From the NCBI RefSeq assembly GCF_000003815.2, contig NC_049989.1, positions 10,433,382-10,497,381 on the forward strand: 64,000 bases of DNA. Direction: 5' to 3'. The notes below the pieces were generated by a model. That model was not told the DNA's origin. It saw only the letters and a list, made by a program, of their open reading frames with translations, and did no database searches. This DNA comes from Branchiostoma floridae. Lineage: Eukaryota > Chordata > Leptocardii > Amphioxiformes > Branchiostomatidae. Numbering within the stretch: the first letter of the stretch is position 1; every line of letters starts with the position of its first letter. Position numbers and translations under genes: made by a program. Below, one piece after another: positions 51,804 to 63,207 of the stretch.

Positions 51804-54800
51804 TTAAATGGTGTTCCCTTTATTGAAAAGGTCCCTTGAACATGTGGAAGGGAAAGGCCAAGCAACCCCTCCATAAAAATCATATACCGTGCAACTGAAA
51901 ATAAAGAGGAATGGGCTGTACAAGTCATGTACAAGCACAATTTGGAGATGGGAGAACAAGTTCGCTGGAGCGTTCTCAGAATTTATTATAATAATCAAAT
52001 TTTATGCTTGTCGAATGCGCGCGGCCTTCACCGTCACTTGATTTATAGTATATGTAATGTTCTTAACCGGAAACTACAATTCAGTTTTATGGTGATCCTG
52101 TGGCTTCTCTGACGTTGGGCGTAGTTTAAGACCAGTAGTTTGCAGGTTGCTTGTAAGACCTTACTGACTTGATTATGTGGGTACCACTCATGTGCATCAA
52201 ATCCCATTTGTTTCGAAAGAAATGAATATCGCAAAAAGAATACCATAAAATGGCAAAGTAAGATTCAAAGTTAAATAAAAACACAAAAAATTTGAAAACA
52301 TTCTGTATTCTTAGTCATTTATTTCACCTTCCTGGATACTTAAATTACATAATGAAGGCAGCTTGTTTTGTCGCGCTAGCCTATATGTTTTAGGCTTGCA
52401 TCAGTTTTGGAGTTTACAGAACATGCCATCCACATGATGAAATCAACATGGCCTTACTGGAACAACCTTTCAAATCCTATTATTCAAATCCAAGACTCGA
52501 GAAATTCCAGCACCCCCCCCCCCCACACACACACACAGACACACACCATTACCTAGAGTATTGCTAACTATTTCAATGACGCAAGCGAACCATTTCAAAA
52601 TTACGGGGAGTATACCAACGACGCGTCGATGACGTTTATAGAGTCTTTACACTGAAACCGAATCAGCAGAAATCAAGCAGAACCAGCCGGACCGAAGTAT
52701 TTGCATAATTCGTGCCACATTTAGATGGGAATTCCAAATGGACTTTATGTCCCCTTCACACGAGAAGGATCTAGGAATGAGCCAAAATGCCGTCAGAATA
52801 ACTATTCTTTGTCTATTCATGGGTATTCGTAGTGCATTCTAGACATTCTCACTGCATTGCAGATATTCTTTTGGCCACATACTGGCAGGATTTAAAGTGG
52901 CTTGTCGTTTCACCATCGAACGAGAAAAAGGAAATGTTGTAGTGGACGATGAAACATTTTCCTGAACGGTCCTGTGGCCTTTCCATTTTGTAGCCATGCG
53001 AAATCGATGCAGGATATCGCCAGGAAACGCATTTCCGCAAACCACATTGTACGAGCTAAATGTCCGAGGTCCGGTTGATCTAATGAGAGGCTTCTAACAT
53101 CCATTCATTAGCCATTCTCTAACAGACTTAGGGCGCCTTGAAAGCACTGGTCCACCCACTGTCCATTAACGTTACCTTCTAGCCAGATCTTGGTTTCAGC
53201 ATACGAAGAAATTCCCTCATCTCTTTGAGAGGCAGATTGTGCCCTTTTTGCACACTTGAACCCGTGATAAAGACGAGACTTGGCGTTTGAGAGTTCTTTA
53301 AGGAAGATAGGGAGTTATCTTCCGCAGCCATCGGCACCAGTCTGACGCACGGTATGCTCGAATTCCCGGAAAGGTCTTATCCAGGGAACGGGCGCTTCAT
53401 TTCGTTGAATTCAGCTGGGCCGTTCATCCGTAATGGAACGCAATAACTCAAGATAGTGCTGGTACTCCCGCGTGGTTCGATTTGGATTGCCGTGAGGGGG
53501 GGGGGGGGATCGTTGCTGCAGCTTATAAATGCAAGACAGAGGTATGCGAATCACCAATGGCTGAAGTTAAATGAGGGGGGGGGCAGTAGGTAAAAATTCC
53601 GTCCACTACTATCCCCGCGACCCAACCTCTGCTTGGAGAATATACAGATAGACATCTAATACCCCCCGCGATACAACCTCTTCTTTGAGAATACAGAAAT
53701 ATAGAGATGGGATACGTGGGTAGTGAATCTTAAGTTTATGCTCCCCCCCCCCCCCAAACACACACTTAAGCGATGAGGAAAATTGCTTTTTTTTTATAGA
53801 AAATTTGGGTAAGTCCGATTTCTGCGTTGGAAAATACATATCAACTCTGGATCAGAATAATGTACCTTCATTGATGGTATTGATTACTGTATCTGACACA
53901 TAGACATTTCATCACACACGTAATATATATCTTTGTAAATGAAATATTACAGAATATTCAAACTTGAATATTAGCAGTCTTCCTCTGTGGTTTGGCCGGT
54001 ATGCATGTAGAGATGTTTGTGCGTACTTGCAAGATAGAGGAGATTATATGCGAATCACCAGCGGGACACTTTAGTCTTTACTGTATCTGATGCAATGAAC
54101 ATGTTTAGCAGACGGTGACAAGATGTGAATTACATACTAGGGGTGAGTACCGGTACAGAAAATTCAGATGCAGGTACGGTCCAGGTCCAGAAGATCGTGA
54201 ATACTTGGGAATGAACGATACACAAACAATGGTCCATTTCGCTTCTAAGGACTCTGTTTAGTGACTTCCACTGACGTTTTAAAATTTTATCTTCATATAA
54301 ACAACACTAACTTCGACCAAGTATGACTGTTGAAACTTGGTAAAAGTGACTATCAACTGTCCTTTACTTTGCTCTAAGACTTGTTATTTTCTTGGGCCGG
54401 TAAGTCACAAAGAGCGTAAACACATACCTATTTAATCGGTCTAAGATCAGGTCTACTGTAAATCATTTTGTACATCATGCAAAGCTGAATTAATATCAGG
54501 CGAAATGCACCAATTGCCACGTTTCATCCAGATGACAGAGATATCCAATGAGAATGGCATAATGCTTAGGATCAACTCTTTGAAAAGGTCCATGTATAAA
54601 GTACCCGTAAGATTTGGAAAATTCCATAGCGTCACTTCATACATATCACATTATTCAAAGACATACTTTTACGTATTTCAAACTTTCATTGACTGTAACT
54701 TATTTCAAATATAATTTTAATTATCATCAATTATAATAATCAGATACATGCATTTACACTTCTCATAGAATGCACATAATCTCTTTGAATCACCTAAAAT

Positions 54801-54860
54801 CCATGTATTTTCCTCATGTTGCGGTAGCGATTCTCTCTGTGGAATCATATGAAAGTTGGT
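51804..54860. other. Intergenic; C- and G-runs, no gene recognised
   Basis: A C-run/AC microsatellite is at 52507-52545, G-runs at 53496-53510 and 53574-53583, and a C-run at 53742-53756. A diverged ~60-bp direct repeat is at 53600-53700 (CCGCGACCCAACCTCT / CCGCGATACAACCTCTT). A fold-back relative with GGATGGCATGTTCTG-like sequence lies near 52335-52455. Frames at 52839-53104 have no motif. Confidence 0.5.
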
Positions 54861-55157
54861 GTTATAGAAATATGTATTTTATTCACGTAAATGAAGTCGT
54901 ACAAGTGTAATGATTTAAATGAGATGAAGAGTAACGGTCAAAGAGACTACCAACCAATTATACGTGTCTCGCTACCGAGTCCAGTCACGAGTCGGGAAAA
55001 TCAGATGATGTTATAGAAATATGGTATTTTATTCACGTAAATGAAGTCGTACAAGTGTAATGATTTAAATGAGATGAAGAGTAACGGTCAAAGAGACTAC
55101 CATCCAATTATACGTGTCTCGCTACCGAGTCCAGTCACGAGTCGGGGAAATCAGTTA
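54861..55157. repeat. 149-bp tandem duplication
   Basis: Copy 1 (54861-55009) and copy 2 (55010-55157) differ at only a few sites (ATATGTATTT / ATATGGTATTT, CCAACCAATT / CATCCAATTA). Both carry TATACGTGTCTCGCTACCGA and CAGTCACGAGTCGGG. Recent duplication; no coding potential. Confidence 0.93.
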
Positions 55158-56341
55158 GTCTCTTGTGATCAACTTATGCCGAGCATGAAGCCAATTACCC
55201 CATGAACAAACGAATTGAACCAGACTTGTTCCACCAGTCGTAAGTTATCAGACATTTCGTGTATTCTGTGCGGTACAATGGATATGGATTTATCGGCTGA
55301 TGGAAATATGTATTCACCACTTGTAGCGCAAGCATGGCTTGGAATAGTATAGACATAGAAGCAAACGTTTTATATGCAGATGTATATGCCGGTTTATTGT
55401 CATCAATGTAAATATCAAACTGTAATTTTCATTTACCTATAGAATGAAAATGAATAGATACGTATATATTAACGTAATTCCCGGCTTTTTAAGTATAAAA
55501 AATGGATTAATATCTATGTGAAAAAGGCACAAAATAGCATTACACATTCACACTCACAATTACCTACTAATACCTGTCAACTGTGATATTAAATTTTATC
55601 AAAATTTATATATATTTCGGCTATGTCCACATATAAGAAGACAAAGAAATATTCAGAATCTTTGTAACTTCGTTACTGAAATTTCCCCATAAGGCAACAA
55701 TGCATAAAACAGGAAATTGGAGACAGGAAACAAGATGACCTTTTACAACCCATTCTGGGACCTTTGGCCTAACTTCCTGTCAATATCCCCGGCGTGCATA
55801 GCATGCTCCATTCAGTATAAAAACACACACAGACGAACAAAAATACAAAATATTTTACCTTCGTGTTGCTAGAGCTAGAAATTACAAACCTCAATAATAA
55901 TAAAGTCTGACACGAGCCGAATTATTTTCAAAGAGTGCCGTCATGTGTATGATTGTAATTGCAAGGCATCAGTTTGATGTATATTTCTATGGCAATTCTT
56001 TCACTACCAGTGGTATGATAAATGCAGTTATCGACCTTAGTAGTCAACACTAAATAAGCTATCACCACCAGACGCCGTGAGTTCAAAATCATCAACATCT
56101 GATTCACAAGCAACAGTACCATGTGTGTTGTCAAGGACAAATTTCAAATTTACCGGCCATTTCCAATCTCAAAGAACGATCAAATTCTAATGGGTTTCCA
56201 TGAATTTTTTTAATCTTTTCTGTACATCATGATAAGGAAATATGGTTCTTAAGACACGAGCTCGAAGACTTTCTGTTCCCGAAGAAAGTAGCTATGGATC
56301 TGAAAAGTAAGCTAGGTGTCTTTGCTTCTTTTCAATAAAAA
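55158..56341. other. Intergenic; nothing recognised
   Basis: AT-rich sequence. I see no coding region, repeat or regulatory motif that I can support. Confidence 0.5.
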
Positions 56342-56620
56342 ACCTATGTCAACTCTGAGAGACGGGGGCCAGTACCGACTTCCAAGCACCTTTGACCCTT
56401 TGCTGACGTCACACTTCCAGTCTGGATGTGTTGCGTAGCTATAGACTTTTGGTCATTTCAACTTGATTAGGATCATAACAATGATCGAAAGCTTGTTGGT
56501 AATCGCTTTAATTTGTGTACGGATTTAATGATCATAATCATTGGATAATAATCATTGCAATATAATGTTGGTTACCGTCGCATATCTAGATGAACTTACA
56601 TTCAAGTATCAACTCTATAT
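56342..56620. mobile_element. Fold-back family F, copy 2 (partial, opposite orientation)
   Basis: Contains AAGCACCTTTGACC and TTTGCTGACGTCACACTTCC, the reverse complement of the loop of the element at 26745-27105. The right arm GATCGAAAGCTTGTTGGTAA and GTACGGATTTAATGATCATA follows. The left arm is absent or too decayed to see. Confidence 0.75.
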
Positions 56621-57142
56621 TTTGCAATTATGGTATCTAAGTGTACTTGACATGTCTGACCTCGACACTAGATGCCCCCATTTTGCCTCGGGAGGTCGGA
56701 AGAATTATCTCGCAGCGGGAGTTTTAATCAAAATCGATGAAATTGAACATGTAGCTCCGGGGAGCCAAGATTAAAAACACCGCTTCGTAACTGTACGTGA
56801 CTGTTTACTAAATGATCGCCGGCATTTTATACTTGCGTGTAGTAGAGTATGATTCATAAAGTAAAAAAAAAGAGTGATTGGCGTGTGTGTATGACGTGCG
56901 GGATAAGACCACCGCTACATTTTTATTGGCGACGAATTGGCTGTAAAGTTGCCTTAGTGCGGATAGACTATAATGAGAAGCCCCTGGCTGTGACGATGAA
57001 ACGTGGTCGGCATTCTAACTTTGTCTGATCTATCCAAAAACGTTTCCAGTCGATAACAGTGTGCCAATCTACAACATGTAGTCAAGAAGAAAATGTGTAT
57101 TATCATCGCGCAGTGTTGTCGCTATATGTGAAGGCGCCTACC

Positions 57143-57394
57143 TAAAGGCCCCCTCTCACTTGACGTGCGGCACGCTTGCGGCATTGCTGCGTTCGTTCAC
57201 TGCGGTACTGTTTTGTTATTTTCTCCGATTTGTTATAATTCAGATATTGCGCAATACGTAAAAGTGTGACATAGAAGACCACAAAATACACAACAAGTAA
57301 GAAAATTCGTTCTTTATCTCTGAAATTCGTTGAGCATCTTCCGAACGCAGCAATGCCGCAAGCGTGCCGCACGTCAAGTGAGAGGGGGCCTTTA
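57143..57394. mobile_element. Fold-back MITE family A, copy 4, near-perfect ends
   Basis: The termini AAAGGCCCCCTCTCACTTGA and the following roughly 30 bp to GCATTGCTGCGTTCG are perfect or nearly perfect inverted matches at both ends. The interior (TTCACTGCGGTACTGT, TTATTTTCTCCGATTTGTTA, CGTTCTTTATCTCTGAAATT) is family A. The ends share almost nothing with copies 1-3 in the first 20 bp. Confidence 0.9.
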
Positions 57395-57846
57395 AGGACA
57401 TGCACCATTGCTTGTGAAAACGAATACAGGTGGCGTAATATCAGAGATGTATATATTATATACTAAATAATATCAAATTGTCAATACACGCCATGTATGC
57501 AACGTTATTAGATTTGTATGAAGAATAATACAATATATAGTTCGATAGCTGCGCTATATAACATGTTTGCTTTGAAAATATGTTCTATCATTCAATAAAA
57601 TCAGATATCCAGCGCTATTGCACAGAAGATATGAAATTCCTGTTATGATAAATCATAAAAATCATTACCGGCATTGCTAAGAATGTAGCAATATTTCAAG
57701 GAATAAAGATTTAACAGTCCGTGAGCACTCTCTTTATAGTCTCCATGATCCAGATTTGGACATCAAGGAACGTCGGCAACAGTTTTACATCACAATGACT
57801 AGTACATAAAAGGTGCTGGTAGACCGTGTATGGACTGAGACCTTAC

Positions 57847-58010
57847 CTTTCTCGTTCGGTCTGTGAGGGGACCGTTGTCTTCTGGAGCCGCAGGCGGCAC
57901 CTCCCCGGCCCTGCCCGGCTGCTCTCTCTCTCTCCCACCTTCCGCTCCGACTCTCCTGATGATCAGGGACTCAGACAACAGCTGGAATGTCACGACTCAC
58001 TCTCCAACGT
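57847..58010 (-). other. GC-rich exon-like segment, possible receptor 5' exon
   Basis: On the minus strand a G+C-rich island ends in ACGAGAAAG followed by the strong donor GTAAGG (57846-57841). The surrounding DNA is AT-rich. An acceptor-like ACATTCCAG is at 57982-57990. If it is a leader exon it could splice to the acceptor one base before the receptor ATG, 12.4 kb away. Upstream there is CCACCACCCC but no TATA box. Confidence 0.3.
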
Positions 58011-58111
58011 CTTCCCAGAAGCACAAGACTGACGCAGATGGGCGAGCCCATTTCAGATACATTCCTAGGGGTGGTGGGAGGGACAACCTTTTCAAAAATA
58101 ACCGTTCATAG

Positions 58112-60077
58112 CAATAAACGCTTAAAATTTGAAGAAAGAGTCCCCATCAACCGTTAAAAGATATGATAAAGTAATAAAGTTTTTATTACACAATGATATT
58201 GAATAAGATATTGCAGACATTAATGATGATAGGCTAGTTGTGCCTGTGGTGCGTCGGTCAGAGATTGGGATGGTTTTTCGTAGCATAATATATGTTATAA
58301 CATAAATGTCCTTAGATATATCAAATGGTAGATTGAAAATTAAAAATGTATGGCAAATAAGCTATCAAAGCTCTTATATCAATGCAATTTGTATTGATTT
58401 TATATTCGGGAAATAGATAGCCGACATGTGGTAATTTGACTGATGTAAAATATATGGCTCTACAAGTGTGGTATGATATTGAATGCACAGCACAGTCCGT
58501 TAAAAGTATAGCACTGTTTAGTATTCATTTTGGGCTCTACGCTTATGTCTTTGACATTGCTGAAGTTGTCTACGTACATCCACCTACACGAGTGGAATAG
58601 TTGTCAATAAGCTTAGGTATATTTTTTCTAGAATTTCGAATTTTTCGGACAATTAAAGAAAAACCTTCCTCTTTTTCTTAGCCCCCGGCTTGTACCTTAT
58701 TTTTTTCAAAGCTTGATCCTATTTCATACGACGAAAAGCGCAGATTTGTGCAATCTAATGTACGATTTATGCAACTCTGCTTAACGTTAAATGTATAATC
58801 GACGTTACTTAAACAGTATCAGCTATTGAAATCAAGGAATGCCACCTTCCCTATATGACACTGCAATATCAAACGATTCATCCCTTCTTCATTAAATGTG
58901 TATTACGTTAGTCCATGTTGGCGAATTCCATCGCACGACAAGGATGTATATAATCTGTCCCCATGCAGAACCACCGCGTCCCTTTTTCGCATAAAACCGA
59001 ACCTAATGGTAAATAATGTCATCATTTTGACGTACCAATTCCGAGAAAAGAGAACGTATGCAGACCACATCAATGGTTGTTTGAATAATGCACTCGAATT
59101 CCCGGCTAGCCGATCCCACTGAGAGCATTGGTGTTCCTACGCGCGCAGAATGCTGAGGCAAGCCAGTGACGTGAATAGGGAAGTAATAAGGCCATACTAC
59201 TTGCGCGAGTATGCTATTCATATTCATAAAAATTCCATATTTCAAAAATTTAACAATGAAGCTAAAATTTCCCCCTTTTTAAGATCACTGTCGGGGGGGG
59301 GGGCGAGATCGCTGTCACACGGGGACTTAGTACAAATATAGTTAAATGATGTGAATTTAAGTACATCAAGTCAGTGGTATTTATTGCATTACGATTTACA
59401 AATTTTGACAGATATTTTTTTTTTGAAATTCGTTAGTATATCTTTTAAATGATGACTTAAATTAATAAGTGCATTGTTTTTTTTACACATTCATACATCA
59501 ATTGTTAAAAGTATTAATCTGTTTACAGAGTGTAACATAAGGGGAAATTGGAAGACTACGTCTCAGGATTTCTGTGTTAAATTTTATCGCTAAGATCAAA
59601 TTTTATTTCCCTTACCAGATTCAAACACCCTCAAAGCCTAATTCGCCAGTTCTTTTTTTTTCTAAAAATGTTTTTTTTTTTCTGGTGACCAAAAACAAAG
59701 CGTTTATATTTTCTAGGCATGTTCTGGGATGGAAGATTTAATCGTCTTAGTCTGATAGGAAAATAATCCTAAGAATCAAATACGAGTTTATGTCGACGCA
59801 TGTGAAAAGACCACTGAGACAGATATCCTAACCACACTGGGATATTTTCCTTATTCTATTCCTTCATTGCACATGACATTTCTTAATACAAAGAATTCCT
59901 CGATCACGAATACCTAACGTATGAAAAAAAATCCAAAATTGACAAAATGCATAATACGATGTTTTTTAATACTTGGTAACGTTGTATCCTTGACATTATG
60001 GTAAGAGTGTATATAATCTCATAGGCAGATTATGTAGGAAAAATGGCCTTTCTTCAGATCACCGGGTCATAGGTCAC
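58112..60077. other. Intergenic; nothing recognised
   Basis: AT-rich with a G run at 59292-59302. No supported gene or element. The frames at 58898-59341 have no motif. Confidence 0.5.
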
Positions 60078-60129
60078 ACGGGCTAGGCGAAATCGGCTTC
60101 TACTGGGAAGCCGATTTCGCCTAGCCCGT
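60078..60129. repeat. Perfect 23-bp inverted repeat with 6-nt loop
   Basis: The arms at 60078-60100 and 60107-60129 are perfect reverse complements (ACGGGCTAGGCG... / ...CGCCTAGCCCGT) around the loop TACTGG. It is followed by two copies of TATATTCCTTTCCCGG-like sequence. No T-run terminator follows. Confidence 0.97.
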
Positions 60130-60747
60130 ACAAGCTTTCCGGTGCATATTCCTTTCCCGGTATATATTCCTTTCCCGGCATAATATTCCAGGTTAAAAAT
60201 CGCGAATCGACCTACCCCCCGAAAAAAAAATCGCCAAGCTTCCCAGAGAGGCCGGTGAAGGAGGCTACAACATCCGGGCATTCGGCTCCGTAGGCCGGCA
60301 TTCTGCTTCTATTCCTCTGGGATAATATCAAGACTCCTATCGAATAAATCGTCTTAAAGCGGAGATTAATTAATATTTGTAAAATAACTATGCTGATAAC
60401 ATTTTTCAGCATGAATCTAATAATAAAGGTAGTAGTAACATTTAATATATAATGTTGTATGTTAAATGGTTATATTACATTCCACTAAGCTATGTGTCGT
60501 ACATTTAAAATGGGCCCATCTTACTTGTAAGACAATTTATTTGATTAGATTCTGCTGTTTAATTCATTTCAAGGTAAGCTTTATTTGTCTTTCGTTTTAA
60601 TTCATTGTTTAACTTTATCGTGGTTCATTTGATTTATATGATCTTTTTCTACAATTAAATTTCATTTCACTCTCGTATTATTTATCACCTACTCTGTTCC
60701 TATTTTGAAATCACTACTATTTCACTGTAGTCCAAAGTTTACCTGCT
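60130..60747. other. Intergenic; nothing recognised
   Basis: Apart from the short TTCCTTTCCCGG direct repeat just after the hairpin, I see no feature here. Confidence 0.5.
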
Positions 60748-60992
60748 CTACTTCTACTACTACTTCTACTACTACTATTACTACAGCAACAACAAATTCT
60801 ACTACAACTAGCAACTACATGTACTACTACTAATAATAATACTTCTACTGCTACAACAACAAGAACAACTTCTACTACAACTAGTAACTACTACTATTAT
60901 TACCACAACTACTTCTACTCTTACAACTACTACTGCAACTACTACTACTACTGCTACTGCTACTAATACTAATATTACTGCAACTACTACTA
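60748..60992. repeat. Imperfect (CTA/ACT)n trinucleotide tract
   Basis: CTACTACTT, ACAACAACA and ACTACTACT runs are interleaved over about 245 bp. The frame on the other strand that becomes poly-Ser is an artefact. Confidence 0.93.
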
Positions 60993-61100
60993 CTAAATGT
61001 TGCGTAAAAGTCGTACAAGTTTGTAAGTGTATCTGCTACATCCTGCGCCACATCTGGCCAGAAAGGCACCGGCCACATTAGCAGCAGACTGAACTACCGA

Positions 61101-61325
61101 TCACCAGCTGCTCATCAACTCAATGCTTGTTACAAAAATATCGACCTTCATGCGAACAAATGACCCGAAAGGTCTCTCAACTTGTTCTTCACCCCACGTT
61201 GCGTTATTGCGTAACATGGTAATCCAGAGCCAACTATCATTATTGACCAGAACTTCATTCCTGAAGCGTGGGACTGAGCTTTGAGAAAATTGTGTTGGAT
61301 CAATTGTGTCTGGGACAGCCGCCAT
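61101..61325 (-). other. Unrecognised 74-codon open frame
   Basis: Starts MAAVPDTIDPTQFSQSS and contains NDSWLWITMLRNNATWGEEQ; the frame has better amino-acid balance than surrounding noise. No domain, signal peptide or splice partner identified. It could be the start of a decayed transposon protein. Low confidence that it is real. Confidence 0.15.
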
Positions 61326-61365
61326 ACTTAACTTAAAAGTTCATCTGTGTTGATAGAAGTCATTC

Positions 61366-61516
61366 TTGAACTAGTTAAACTGTAATTTCCAACACAAAAA
61401 TTAGACTCACCCAAATTTTCCTTTCTTCATTCCTTGACAAAGATTGATGCCGTGCAGTCGAAAATTTGGGTGAGTCCATTTTTTGTGTGTTGGAAATTAC
61501 AGTTCAACTATTTCAA
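61366..61516. mobile_element. Fold-back MITE, ~55-bp arms
   Basis: The left arm (61366-61420) and right arm (61460-61516) are inverted copies sharing ACTGTAATTTCCAACAC and ACTCACCCAAATTTTC. The loop is about 40 bp. A fragment of the same arm lies near 53798-53830 (AAAATTTGGGTAAGTCC). Confidence 0.85.
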
Positions 61517-62016
61517 GAAAGCCGCCATACTTGTTGGAATTCAACACTTGTGCCTCCACTGAAAGCTTTTCAGGGCAATAGTAGGTTTTCCTGAAACTCA
61601 CATCACTATATTGCTTATCAATTACCAATCTCAAAATCCTTCTACAGCAACAGTTTCTTTTCTTGGACGAAGCTAAACTATGGAGCTCACTCGATGAGAA
61701 CTGTTAACCTCCTTCCTAACTCTTTACCTCCTTGAAAACAAATGTTCGCCGCTATCTCCTTGTACTCGTATAATTATTTCGAACACCTTAATTCATTTTT
61801 TGAAATTGTCTAATTGACTTTGCTTTGAACATCCTCGTTCAAAATTTCATCTTGTTGTTAAAACGACTAGCAAAACCAATACAGCTCTCTAAAATTAGGT
61901 TGAATAATACGTTGCTATTTGCAGATATGAATAAAGACTAATGTACTTGTAATATCAAAATATCAAAAAATCATATTTTCATGTAACTAACAGCCTGACT
62001 TATCATTTTTATAGAG

Positions 62017-62230
62017 GTTAGACATCCAGGTAAATAATATCCTTCTAAATATATATGTCTCTATAACTGGATACAAATGGAGATTTACTTACGGACGTTT
62101 CGAGTGACATCCATCACCCTCCTTTAGCGTCACTAGAATGAACTGACAGAAAATTTAATACAACTGACTGTAACTAAATGTAACTAGAAAAACTGGTTGA
62201 ACATGTTGAATATAAAGCCTGACTTACTGT
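62017..62230 (-). mobile_element. Penelope terminal-repeat remnant
   Basis: GGTTAGACATCCAGGTAA is followed by CTCTATAACTGGATACAAAT, the CGGACGTTTCGAGTGACATC block and AACTAGAAAAACTGGTT, all matching the arm at 50455-50720. The hammerhead core is damaged (CTAAAGG in place of CTGAAGA), while stem II loop and GAAAC remain. No coding part is left. Confidence 0.8.
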
Positions 62231-62665
62231 AAGGACGGATGGTCTCGTAAAGAAAATAAATTACTTACAAAGGCTTTTTATGCGGGCTGTTGGAATGTTG
62301 ATTTATGAGTCCTTTCTTCTGCAACGTTGTTTTGTGGTTAACGTTCGAATCAAGGATTTATGTAAGACATCGGCGGTTGGATTGCGAGATTCCCAAGACT
62401 GTGGTCCAAGATTGATTGGCATTCCAACAAGTACCACGAAACGCTTACACAACAGCTAAACTCATCGGACAGCGGTGAATTTACGTATGGCAGTTTGCTA
62501 TTCACAATCAGTTTTATTCGCCCTGCGTCAGCCGTGTACTTTCTCTCCGTTCATGCGTCAGTGCGTAAAAACACCACAGGGGCCACTCAATTCTGCACAT
62601 TTGCGAAGGCCATGTTATTCTGATTATATGGATGACATCACTTGGTTTTGTATATATATATATAT

Positions 62666-62705
<40 letters not shown>

Positions 62706-63189
62706 GGTGAATGAAAGAATGTAGCAGCAAACGCACCTCCAACTGGACAGCATATATCTACAGAGTGCAACAGAGTATGCAGATCAAACTGGACTGCCAA
62801 AGCAAATATATATATGCAGAGAGAGAGAGAGAGAGAGAGGGAGGGAGAGAGAGAGAAACGTTGTTAGGCTAACACAATAATACTCTTATATCGCTATATG
62901 GTTTATGTGTATTTGTAGTGGCGATTTGAATATTGTATTTGACGTTTCCAGGATAACATTATTATGGAAGTCTACTCATTTGCAAATAGGCACACTGGAA
63001 GAAGTGTCCCTCGTGGTTTGGAAATTCAATCATGGCAAGGTCTAGGAATTATAATGAAAAATTCATTTTCGTTTTTTTACCCAAAAAAAATCATTTCCGT
63101 ACGCGTCTGACAAAGACTTCATACCTCAGACAGATTCAATACATAGATTTTATTTATTAAAAAACAGTGTTTGCTTTATCCTTCGATGA
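62231..63189. other. Intergenic; GA microsatellites
   Basis: (TA)n-(GA)n at 62652-62702 and a second (GA)n at 62816-62860. TGATTATATGGATGACATC at 62617-62635 is a terminal word shared with the fold-backs at 10.0 and 14.8 kb. No gene. Confidence 0.55.
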
Positions 63190-63207
63190 AGGTTAGACAT
63201 CCAGGAA
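63190..63207. repeat. Isolated Penelope terminal word
   Basis: GGTTAGACATCCAGG stands alone here, with no hammerhead or arm sequence after it. Possibly a severely truncated insertion. Confidence 0.4.

Noticed and set aside
57142-57408. 88-codon minus-strand frame
   Set aside because: Spans exactly the family A MITE copy 4, including its inverted termini.
60881-61078. Poly-Ser frame
   Set aside because: From the imperfect ACT/CTA trinucleotide tract.
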